Position numbers and translations under genes: made by a program. DNA of 21,658 bases, from positions 1-21,658 of the forward strand of contig JAFAGE010000388.1 in NCBI GenBank assembly GCA_023423015.1, in the 5' to 3' direction. This document shows, piece by piece, positions 8,270 to 16,045 of the stretch. Under the pieces are notes generated by a model that worked only from the letters and a program-made list of their open reading frames with translations, made no database searches and had not been told where the DNA came from. Within the stretch, counting starts at the first letter, position 1, and each line of letters opens with the position of its first letter. The DNA is from Bacteroidota bacterium (lineage in GTDB: Bacteria > Bacteroidota > Bacteroidia > Chitinophagales > Chitinophagaceae).

Positions 8270-8294
8270 CCCCCGCTTTTGGTGTGTGATAACT

Positions 8295-8915
8295 ATGGAT
8301 ATAAAACTCAGAATTCAGGAAAAAGCGAATGAATTGTTCAGGCGCTACGGGATCAAGTCGATCACCATGGATGAGATAGCTACTCAGCTGGGTGTATCGA
8401 AGAAGACTTTGTACCTCTATTTCTCTGACAAGGAGGAGTTGGTAGAAGCTGTAGTCCGAAATACAATTAAACAGGCGCAGCAGATATGTAATGAAAATCG
8501 CGACAATAGTAAAGATGCGGTGCACGAATTGTTTGCTGCGATGGACCTGATGCAATTGATTTTTTCTGAAATGAACCCGGCAATGATGTATGACCTGGAG
8601 AAATTTCATCCTGCTTCGTACAGGCTGTTCCTTGAACACAAAAACAAATACCTGTACGACGTGATCAGGGATAACCTGCGCAGGGGAATTGAGCAGGATT
8701 TGTACCGGCCGGAAATAGATATCGACCTGGTTGCCAAGATCAGGCTGGAGTGCATGATGGCTAGTTTTAACCAGGATGTATTTCCACCTTCCAGATATAA
8801 CCTCTCGAAGGTGCATACCGCATTGATAGAACATTTTGCATTTGGGGTTGCATCTCTGAAAGGACACAGGCTTATTTCGAAATATCAACAGGAAAGAACA
8901 AAAATTACGCAATGA
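8295..8915 (+). CDS. TetR/AcrR family transcriptional regulator
   Basis: A 206-residue repressor-type protein. Residues about 5-50 form the TetR DNA-binding domain: a first helix (IQEKANELFRRYG), then ITMDEIATQLGVSKKTLYLYF containing the helix-turn-helix, and the characteristic DKEEL. The remaining helical C-terminal domain should bind a ligand and dimerise; its ligand cannot be predicted. I chose the ATG at 8295; a GTG at 8286 would add three residues. Its stop overlaps the next start in ATGA, so regulator and exporter are translationally coupled. It most likely represses its own operon at the inverted repeat upstream and responds to a compound exported by the pump. Confidence 0.94.
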   Translation: MDIKLRIQEKANELFRRYGIKSITMDEIATQLGVSKKTLYLYFSDKEELVEAVVRNTIKQAQQICNENRDNSKDAVHELFAAMDLMQLIFSEMNPAMMYDLEKFHPASYRLFLEHKNKYLYDVIRDNLRRGIEQDLYRPEIDIDLVAKIRLECMMASFNQDVFPPSRYNLSKVHTALIEHFAFGVASLKGHRLISKYQQERTKITQ

Positions 8916-10342
8916 ACCACTTTGTAGAATCGTCAACCAAAAAGTTCGTGAACAAAAATCTGTTCCTGGTGCTGCTGTCTTTCTTTACGGTTTTCGCTGC
9001 CATGGCGCAGGATTCAACTGTAAGTCTTTCAGTAAAAGAAGCAGTGGATTATGCCAACAAAAACAGCGTGCAGGTGCGCAATTCGCTTATCGGAATAGAA
9101 TTGCAGCGTGCGCAGAACAAGGAAATTACTGCTTCGGCTTTTCCCCAGGTAACCGGTAGTGTGAGTGCAAACTACTATCCTAACGTTGCGGTACAACGTT
9201 TTCCCAACTTCATAGCTGCGGCTACCTATGGTGTGCTGGCACAGGAAGGTGTGAAAGATGGAACCGGGGCAACTATTGTTCCCCCGAGTGATTTCGGATT
9301 TGTTGAAGCTCAATTCGGTACCAAATACATCGCCTCAGGAGGTGTAGATCTTTCACAATTGTTATTCGATGGGCAGGTATTTGTAGGATTGCAGGCGCGG
9401 AGTACAGCAATTGCTTTCGCAACGAAATCGGCTGAAGTTGCACAAGAACAAATCAAGGCCAATGTTCATAAAATATACTACCAGATACTGGCGGGCAGAC
9501 AGCAAATATCTACAATAGACGCCAACATCAAAAGGTTTGAGCAGTTGTTAAATGATACAAGAGAGATTTACAAAAACGGCTTTGCAGAAAAACTCGATGT
9601 GAGCAAAGCCGAAGTGAGCCTTACCAACCTTCGCACAGAAAGGCTGAAAATTCAGAACCAGCTTGAAAATGCAATGGTCGGACTGAAGGTACTGATTGGT
9701 ATGCCGGTAAACAGGAGCGTGGTGCTTACAGATTCGTTACCCGAAGAAATTTATTCGCAGGAATTAATCGAAACACAGTTTAATTACAATGAGCGGCCGG
9801 AGTATGAACAACTCGCGTTGTCGAAGAAATTGAATGAATACAATGTGAGAAGATACAAGTTGAGTTATCTCCCTTCTGTGTCACTCAGCGGTTCGTATTA
9901 CAAGGTAGCGCAGCGCAACGAATTCAATTTCTTTAAAAGAAATGAACCGTGGTTTCCTTCTTCTGCAGTCGGCCTCAGGATAAATGTTCCAATATTCGAT
10001 GGACTTGCAAAAGCTGCGAAAGTTCGCGCGGCCAGGCTGCAACTCGAACAAACGAACAACAACATAGAAAACCTGGAACTATCGATCGACCAGGAAATAG
10101 CCAACGCAAGAAACGGAATGCGCTCGGCTGTGGCAACGATGGAATACCAGAAGAAGAATATGGAGCTGGCGGAAGAAGTATACAATCAAACAAAACTGAA
10201 ATATGAACAGGGTTTGGGTTCGAACCTGGAGATCACGAATTCCCAGGCGGAACTTACCACTGCTCAGAATAATTATTACGCTGCCCTCTACGACGCCATT
10301 ATAGCAAGAGTGGATTACCTGAGGGCAACCGGTAAACTGTAA
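8912..10342 (+). CDS. TolC family outer-membrane efflux protein
   Basis: A 476-residue outer-membrane channel of a tripartite efflux system. The signal peptide has a long N-region and ends AMA|QD (cleavage after residue 32). The mature protein carries the two long-helix repeats of the OEP family, each beginning with a conserved block (LSVKEAVDYANKNSVQVRN near residue 40, and the later segment with LSIDQEIANARN). It ends in the typical TolC-like stretch LEITNSQAELTTAQNNYYAALYDAIIARVDYLRATGKL. The trimer should form a beta-barrel and periplasmic tunnel for the RND pump downstream. Its ATG overlaps the tetR stop by 4 bases, and the adaptor gene follows after 20 bases. Confidence 0.95.
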   Translation: MNHFVESSTKKFVNKNLFLVLLSFFTVFAAMAQDSTVSLSVKEAVDYANKNSVQVRNSLIGIELQRAQNKEITASAFPQVTGSVSANYYPNVAVQRFPNFIAAATYGVLAQEGVKDGTGATIVPPSDFGFVEAQFGTKYIASGGVDLSQLLFDGQVFVGLQARSTAIAFATKSAEVAQEQIKANVHKIYYQILAGRQQISTIDANIKRFEQLLNDTREIYKNGFAEKLDVSKAEVSLTNLRTERLKIQNQLENAMVGLKVLIGMPVNRSVVLTDSLPEEIYSQELIETQFNYNERPEYEQLALSKKLNEYNVRRYKLSYLPSVSLSGSYYKVAQRNEFNFFKRNEPWFPSSAVGLRINVPIFDGLAKAAKVRAARLQLEQTNNNIENLELSIDQEIANARNGMRSAVATMEYQKKNMELAEEVYNQTKLKYEQGLGSNLEITNSQAELTTAQNNYYAALYDAIIARVDYLRATGKL

Positions 10343-10362
10343 ACAACCAAACTAATTCAAAA

Positions 10363-11553
10363 ATGAACTTCAAATACAGCAACATGAACCAGATTTCCAG
10401 GGTCGCTGCCGTTGCAACGTTTGTATTAACTGTTGTGGCTTGTGGTAATACCACCAGCGAAGGTAAAAACAGCAATGCCGACAAAAAAGCGGAGCTGCAG
10501 AAATTGCGCGACGAGCAAACAAAACTTAATAGCCGAATTGCTGAGCTGGAAGGAGAGCTGGCAAAAACCGACACCAGCGCTGCTGCGCGTAACGCCAAGC
10601 TTGTAGCTATTACGCCGGTGGAAACAAAAAAGTTCTCTCACTACATCGAATTGCAGGGAAAGATCGATGCTGAAAACATCGCATATGTAACACCACGCGG
10701 CCCGGGTGGACAAGTGAAAGCTGTTTACGTTAAGCAAGGAGATTTTGTGAAGAAAGGACAACTGCTTCTCCGCCTCGACGACGCAATTACCAAACAACAG
10801 ATCGAACAGGTGAAAGTTCAGCTCGACCTGGCACAAACCGTTTATGATCGCCGAAAGAATTTGTGGGAAAAAGAAATCGGAACAGAGGTAGAACTGTTGC
10901 AGGCAAAAAACAATGTGGACAATCTGAATAAACAGCTCGCATTGCTCAATGAGCAGGCATCTATGTCGAATGTATATGCTGAAATATCAGGAGTTGCAGA
11001 ATGGGTGAACATTAAAGTGGGCGAAGTATTCAGTCCGGCTACTGCAAACGTACTGGGCATACGCATCGTGAATACCAATAACCTGAAACTGACAACCCAG
11101 GTTCCTGAAAATTATCTCGACCGGGTGAACGAAGGAACCGATGTTGAGATCAGCCTCCCCGATGTAGGGAAAACACTTCATTCGAAGATCAACGTAAAAG
11201 GTAAAACGATTGATCCTGCAACAAGGTCGTTCTACATTGAAGCAAAGTTGCCTGCATCGAAAGATCTGAGACCAAACCAGATTGCTCTGGTGAAAATTCT
11301 TGATTACAGTGCCAACAATGCTATCACTATACCAATGAACACGCTTCAGAACGATGAGAAAGGTAAATACGTGATGGTTGCTGTAAACGAAAACGGGAAG
11401 CTTGTGGCGCGCAAACGGCAACTGGAAATAGGAGAACTCTACGGCAACGACCTGGAAGTGAAAGCAGGCCTTAAGGCCAACGACGCCCTGATCACTGAAG
11501 GATTCCAGGGATTGTACGAAGGCCAGGCGATCACGACCAACACGAACATATAA
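10363..11553 (+). CDS. RND efflux periplasmic adaptor subunit (membrane fusion lipoprotein)
   Basis: A 396-residue HlyD/AcrA-like adaptor that links the inner-membrane pump to the TolC-type channel. It is probably a lipoprotein: the lipobox V-V-A-C places the lipidated cysteine at C27. Directly after the anchor lies an additional charged coiled coil (about residues 38-68, KKAELQKLRDEQTKLNSRI). The lipoyl/biotinyl-like half motif PGGQVKAVYVKQGDFVKKGQLLLRLDD, an alpha-hairpin (about 145-195), the second lipoyl half and a beta-barrel with RPNQIALVKI follow. Two starts are possible: 10363, and 10384 (MNQISRV), which gives a more standard lipoprotein signal. The gene sits between the outer-membrane and pump genes. 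Confidence 0.94.
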   Translation: MNFKYSNMNQISRVAAVATFVLTVVACGNTTSEGKNSNADKKAELQKLRDEQTKLNSRIAELEGELAKTDTSAAARNAKLVAITPVETKKFSHYIELQGKIDAENIAYVTPRGPGGQVKAVYVKQGDFVKKGQLLLRLDDAITKQQIEQVKVQLDLAQTVYDRRKNLWEKEIGTEVELLQAKNNVDNLNKQLALLNEQASMSNVYAEISGVAEWVNIKVGEVFSPATANVLGIRIVNTNNLKLTTQVPENYLDRVNEGTDVEISLPDVGKTLHSKINVKGKTIDPATRSFYIEAKLPASKDLRPNQIALVKILDYSANNAITIPMNTLQNDEKGKYVMVAVNENGKLVARKRQLEIGELYGNDLEVKAGLKANDALITEGFQGLYEGQAITTNTNI

Positions 11554-11589
11554 GCAAGGAATTTTCGCATTCAACCACAAACAATCTGT

Positions 11590-14500
11590 ATGAGTGTTCT
11601 AGATAATATTAAGGGCAAGTTCAAAAACTTTGGCCCTACTACGTGGAGTATCAAGAACAGGACGTCCATCTACCTTATGATGATATTCATCTCTGTGATA
11701 GGTGTGGCCCAGTTCATCACGTTACCCAAAGAACAATTTCCCGACCTGGTTATTCCCACGGTATATATCCAGACAATTTACGTAGGTAACTCACCCAAGG
11801 ACATTGAAAACCTGGTGAGCCAGCCCATTGAAAAACAACTGAAATCGTTAAGCGGTGTAAAGGTGAATAAAATTACCAGCACATCGCAACAGGACTATTC
11901 AGCGATTCTCGTTGAATTCGACGCTTCGGAAAATATTGACGTGGCATTGCAAAAGGTGAAGGATGCGGTAGATAAAGCAAAACCTGATCTACCTACCGAC
12001 CTCACCGAAGAACCGACGGTGCTCGACGTAAACCTGTCGGACCTGCCGATCATGTACGTTAATATCAGCGGCGACTATGATCCAATGAGGCTGAAAGAAT
12101 TTGCGGACGATCTGCAGGACAGGCTTGAAGAACTTCCACAAATCAACAGGGTGGATATCGTGGGTGCACCTGAACGTGAATTCCAGATCAACGTTGATAA
12201 TTATCGCATGCAGAGCGCTAATATCACGTTCGATGACATTGCGAATGCAGTTGCACGCGAAAACCTCGATATTTCGGGCGGTCTCCTGGAAGTGGGGAAT
12301 ATGAAAAGGAACCTGCAACTGAAGGGACAATTCAAAACAGCTTCCGACATCGAGAAGATTGTTGTGAGGAACACAAGCGGTAGCCCCATTTACCTGAAGG
12401 ATATCGCCATTGTAAAGGATACAACCAAAGAAAAAGAAAGCTATGCCCGTCTTGATGGTAAGAATGTAATTACGCTGAATATCATCAAACGTGCGGGTGA
12501 GAACCTCATTGAAACAGCAGACAATGTGAAAGCCCTGGTGGCAGACATGCAAAAAACTGTTTTTCCGCCTGATGTCAAGATAGTACTTACCGGCGACCTG
12601 AGTAAGAACGCGAGCCACTCCTTCAACGAGCTGGTAAATACAATTGTAATCGGCTTTATACTGGTGCTTATCATCCTGATGTTTTTCATGGGTGTAACCA
12701 ATGCCTTCTTCGTAGCCCTGAGTGTGCCGCTGAGTATGTTCGTTGCATTCCTGTTTTTACCGGTTGCGGATATTATGGTTGGTGCAAACGTGACGCTCAA
12801 CTTCATCGTGCTGTTTGCCTTGCTGTTCGGACTTGGTATTATTGTAGACGATGCTATCGTGGTTATTGAAAACACGCACCGCATTTTTGTGCAGGGTGGA
12901 GGACAGATAAGCTCCGAAAAGTCGGCAATGATTGCCGCAGGAGAGGTATTCATACCAGTGCTTGCAGGAACGCTTACAACACTTGCTCCTTTTTTCCCGT
13001 TACTTTTCTGGCCAGGTATTATCGGAAAATTCATGATATACCTGCCGGTGATGCTCATCTTCACGCTTACAGCATCACTGATCGTTGCGTTCATCATGAA
13101 CCCGGTGTTTGCGGTAGATTTCATGAATCACCCGGAAGGAGAAGGACACAAGAAAACAGATATTTTCAAAACGAAAGGATTCTGGATCGGGCTTGGACTT
13201 GGCATCGTGCTCGACCTGGTTGGACTAACCTTCTGGGGTAACCTGATACTCTTCCTCATCCTCCTGGTACTGCTTAATAAGTTTGTGCTGGATGGAATAA
13301 TCCGCGGTTTTCAGAACAAAGCGTTGCCAGCTGTGATGCGTCAATACGAAAAGATGCTTCGCTGGTCGCTAAAGGGTTGGAGGCCGGTGTACTTACTGCT
13401 TGGTACAATCGCCCTGTTCTTTGTGAGCCTTTTCATATTTATTGGTTCAATTGCAGCTGATCGTGTATCGGTGGTATTCTTCCCCAACGCTGATCCGAAC
13501 TATGTATATGTATATCTGAAATTACCGGTGGGTACCGATGTAGAGTATACCGACTCTGTTACACAGGTGTTGGAAAAGCGCGTGTATACTGCGTTGAACA
13601 TGAACGACGGTAAAAAGAATCCGATCGTTGAAAGTATAATTTCCAATGTTGGAGTAGGTGCAGCAGATCCCGCCAGCGGCGACAGGAGTACACGGCCTGA
13701 ATTAGGTAGGGTCCAGGTTTCATTCGTAGAGTTTAAACACAGAGGCGACAGTTCTACTGCAGTTGCGCTGGATAGGATCCGCGAAGCAGTTAAGGGAGTT
13801 CCCGGTGCGGAAATTTCCGTTTCCCAGGAATCGACAGGACCGCCTACAGAACCGCCGATTAATATTGAAATAGCGAGCGAGGATTTCGATAACCTGATTA
13901 AGACGTCGGTTGCATTGAAAAATTACCTCGATTCCATACGTGTTCCGGGAGTAGAAGAATTGAAAATGGATGTGGATCTCACTAATCCTGAAGTTGCGTT
14001 GACCGTAAACAGGGAACGTGCAATGATCGAGGGTGTAACTACCGGCCAGGTTGGTATGCAGATAAGAACGGCTTTGTTCGGAAGAGAAGTTTCGAAAATC
14101 AAGGATGGAGAAGATGAATATAAAATTCAGCTTCGTAACCAGGAAGTGCAAAGGAAAAATCTCGCAGACATCCTTAACATGCGCATCACTTTCCGTGATA
14201 TGGCATCAGGACAGGTTAAGAGTGTACCAATCAGCTCACTGGTAGACGTTGATTATACAAGCACGTTGGGAAGTGTGAAGAGGAAGAATAATAAACGAAC
14301 CATCATTCTTCGCTCCAATGTACTCACTTCGCAAGGTTACACACCAACTGCTGTTAACCAGGAGATCAAAGGTCATCTCAACAGATTTCATGGTGTTCAA
14401 CCCGGCGTTACCATTCAACAAACAGGAGAAGGGGAACAACAGGCAGAAACAGGAGCGTTCCTTGGTAATGCATTGATCGTTGCATTGATGCTTATCCTGT

Positions 14501-15180
14501 TTATCCTTGTGCTTCAGTTTAACTCCGTAAGCAAACCGGTAATAATCCTTACTGAAATTATTTTCAGCGTAATTGGTGTGTTCCTCGGATTTGCTCTTAC
14601 AGGAATGGATGTGTCGATTGCCTTTACCGGCTTAGGTATCGTGGGTCTGGCAGGTATCGTGGTTAAAAACGGAATTCTCGTGATTGAATTTGCCGATGAA
14701 CTCCGTTCGAGAGGCCTGAAAACAAGGGAAGCAGTTGTACAGGCTGGTAAAACCAGAATTATACCGGTGTTGCTTACAGCACTTGCAGCGATCTTCGGTT
14801 TGATTCCGCTGGGCATTGGTTTCAACATCAATTTCATTTCGATGTTTGAAAGCCTGGATCCCCAGATATTCATCGGAGGTGACAGCGCAAGATTCTGGAA
14901 GCCGCTGGCATGGACGATCATATTTGGGTTGATATCGGCATTCTTCATGACGCTGGTGATTGTGCCTAGTATGTATGTAATTGCCGAACGTCTCAGGAGG
15001 CCGATGCGCAGGATGTATGGCGGTAAATGGATATCGATAATGGGAATACCACCATTTTCAATTATATTCCTATTCCTTATGGCAGCCACTGCTATCAGGC
15101 ACGGATTCGATGTGAGAAGAAGAAAACGCAAATTGGGAGAAGAGAACGTGAACAAGGCATTCGTAGGAAGTTGGTTCTAA
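11590..15180 (+). CDS. RND efflux transporter permease (AcrB/HAE family) with extra hydrophobic segments
   Basis: A 1196-residue proton-driven pump, longer than AcrB (about 1050). The first membrane helix (about 25-45), a periplasmic porter loop, helices 2-6, a second periplasmic loop (about 625-955) and helices 8-12 follow the RND plan. The proton-relay residues are present: D420 and D421 in helix 4 (VDDAIVVIEN) and K1026 in helix 10 (VVKNGILVIEF). Two features exceed the plan. The cytoplasmic linker between helices 6 and 7 (about 510-597) contains a hydrophobic stretch at 531-562, broken by Gly-Asn, long enough for one or two passes. A further hydrophobic segment (1147-1169) follows helix 12, before a basic tail. 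The substrate is unknown; drugs, bile-like compounds or lipids are all possible. It forms an operon with tetR, tolC-type and adaptor genes. Confidence 0.95.
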   Translation: MSVLDNIKGKFKNFGPTTWSIKNRTSIYLMMIFISVIGVAQFITLPKEQFPDLVIPTVYIQTIYVGNSPKDIENLVSQPIEKQLKSLSGVKVNKITSTSQQDYSAILVEFDASENIDVALQKVKDAVDKAKPDLPTDLTEEPTVLDVNLSDLPIMYVNISGDYDPMRLKEFADDLQDRLEELPQINRVDIVGAPEREFQINVDNYRMQSANITFDDIANAVARENLDISGGLLEVGNMKRNLQLKGQFKTASDIEKIVVRNTSGSPIYLKDIAIVKDTTKEKESYARLDGKNVITLNIIKRAGENLIETADNVKALVADMQKTVFPPDVKIVLTGDLSKNASHSFNELVNTIVIGFILVLIILMFFMGVTNAFFVALSVPLSMFVAFLFLPVADIMVGANVTLNFIVLFALLFGLGIIVDDAIVVIENTHRIFVQGGGQISSEKSAMIAAGEVFIPVLAGTLTTLAPFFPLLFWPGIIGKFMIYLPVMLIFTLTASLIVAFIMNPVFAVDFMNHPEGEGHKKTDIFKTKGFWIGLGLGIVLDLVGLTFWGNLILFLILLVLLNKFVLDGIIRGFQNKALPAVMRQYEKMLRWSLKGWRPVYLLLGTIALFFVSLFIFIGSIAADRVSVVFFPNADPNYVYVYLKLPVGTDVEYTDSVTQVLEKRVYTALNMNDGKKNPIVESIISNVGVGAADPASGDRSTRPELGRVQVSFVEFKHRGDSSTAVALDRIREAVKGVPGAEISVSQESTGPPTEPPINIEIASEDFDNLIKTSVALKNYLDSIRVPGVEELKMDVDLTNPEVALTVNRERAMIEGVTTGQVGMQIRTALFGREVSKIKDGEDEYKIQLRNQEVQRKNLADILNMRITFRDMASGQVKSVPISSLVDVDYTSTLGSVKRKNNKRTIILRSNVLTSQGYTPTAVNQEIKGHLNRFHGVQPGVTIQQTGEGEQQAETGAFLGNALIVALMLILFILVLQFNSVSKPVIILTEIIFSVIGVFLGFALTGMDVSIAFTGLGIVGLAGIVVKNGILVIEFADELRSRGLKTREAVVQAGKTRIIPVLLTALAAIFGLIPLGIGFNINFISMFESLDPQIFIGGDSARFWKPLAWTIIFGLISAFFMTLVIVPSMYVIAERLRRPMRRMYGGKWISIMGIPPFSIIFLFLMAATAIRHGFDVRRRKRKLGEENVNKAFVGSWF

Positions 15181-15197
15181 AAAATAAAAACTAAATC

Positions 15198-15989
15198 ATG
15201 ATTTCAAATCACGAAATCGACTACAAGATCTACGGTGAGGAGATGCAGTATGTGGAGGTAGAGTTAGATCCTTCTGAAACAGCCATTGCCGAAAGCGGTG
15301 CATTTATGATGATGGATGATGGCATCGAAATGCAAACCATTTTTGGTGATGGTTCAAAACCTCAACAAGGTTTCCTTGGTAAAATTATGTCTGCAGGTAA
15401 GCGGATACTAACGGGTGAAAGCTTATTCATGACGGCGTTTACCAACACTGCCCGCGGCAAGAAGAAAGTCAGTTTTGCGTCGCCTTATCCGGGTAAGATA
15501 ATTCCACTGGACCTTCACCTGCTGGGCAATAAGATGGTGTGCCAGAAAGATTCATTTCTCTGCGCTGCCAAAGGTGTGTCGGTAGGAATTGAATTCCAGA
15601 GGAAATTGGGAACCGGCTTGTTTGGTGGTGAAGGATTTATTATGCAGAAGCTGGAAGGCGATGGCCTTGCGTTTGTTCACGCCGGAGGTCACGTTACAGA
15701 GCGCGAATTACAACCAGGCGAAATTCTTAAAATAGATACCGGGTGTATCGTAGCATTTACACAAACCGTTAATTACGACATCCAGTTTGTGGGAGGAATT
15801 AAGAACACCCTTTTTGGAGGTGAAGGATTGTTTTTCGCAACACTTCGCGGTCCGGGAAAAGTCTGGATCCAAACATTGCCCATCAGTCGTTTGGCAGGTC
15901 GGATTCTCGCTTACGGCACATATAAACGCAAAGAGGAAGGGAGCGTGCTTGGCGGAATAGGAAATGTTCTGGATGGCGACGGATGGTAA
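15198..15989 (+). CDS. AIM24 / TIGR00266 family protein
   Basis: A 263-residue protein of the AIM24 family, a double beta-helix-like fold made of three repeated units. It shows the family's N-terminal YGEEMQYVEVELDPSETAIAESGAFM, the central FLCAAKGVSVGIEF, repeated GLFGGEGF and TLFGGEGLFF blocks, and the C-terminal GPGKVWIQTLPISRLAGRI. The bacterial family has no firmly assigned biochemical role; the yeast member is mitochondrial and linked to inner-membrane organisation. No signal peptide or membrane helix is seen. The start is only 17 bases after the RND pump stop with no terminator between, so it is probably read with the efflux operon and ends at the strong hairpin downstream. A membrane-quality role beside the pump is speculative. 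Confidence 0.88.
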   Translation: MISNHEIDYKIYGEEMQYVEVELDPSETAIAESGAFMMMDDGIEMQTIFGDGSKPQQGFLGKIMSAGKRILTGESLFMTAFTNTARGKKKVSFASPYPGKIIPLDLHLLGNKMVCQKDSFLCAAKGVSVGIEFQRKLGTGLFGGEGFIMQKLEGDGLAFVHAGGHVTERELQPGEILKIDTGCIVAFTQTVNYDIQFVGGIKNTLFGGEGLFFATLRGPGKVWIQTLPISRLAGRILAYGTYKRKEEGSVLGGIGNVLDGDGW

Positions 15990-16015
15990 AATTCAAAACC
16001 TCAGTGTTGTTCAGC

Positions 16016-16045
16016 AAAAAGAGAAGAGAGTTATCTTCTCTTTTT
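16016..16045. terminator. Bidirectional intrinsic terminator between convergent operons
   Basis: A perfect 12-bp hairpin: AAAAAGAGAAGA (16016-16027) pairs with TCTTCTCTTTTT (16034-16045) around a 6-base loop. A T-run ends the plus-strand transcript (efflux operon and AIM24 gene), and the A-run at the left side supplies a T-run for the minus-strand transcript (ricT). The right arm is also coding: it specifies the last four residues, KKRR, of RicT, whose stop codon (16033-16031) lies in the loop. Confidence 0.88.

Noticed and set aside
8199..8936. 245-codon open frame on the minus strand across tetR
   Set aside because: It lies wholly opposite tetR, which has an intact helix-turn-helix and operon context. 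The translated product is rich in His, Phe and Cys with no domain, so it is an antisense shadow.
10987..11580. 197-codon minus-strand frame across the adaptor gene
   Set aside because: Antisense to a well-matched adaptor protein, with no family features of its own.
11989..12618. 209-codon open frame opposite the RND pump gene
   Set aside because: Composition unlike neighbouring proteins (many Cys, His and Phe) and no promoter; explained by the codon use of the real gene.
12441..13124. 227-codon open frame opposite the RND pump gene
   Set aside because: Ser/Thr/Ile-rich translation with no recognisable domain, fully within a strongly conserved gene on the other strand.
14514..15155. 213-codon open frame opposite the 3' part of the RND pump gene
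   Set aside because: Mirror of the membrane helices of the pump; no independent start signal or family match.
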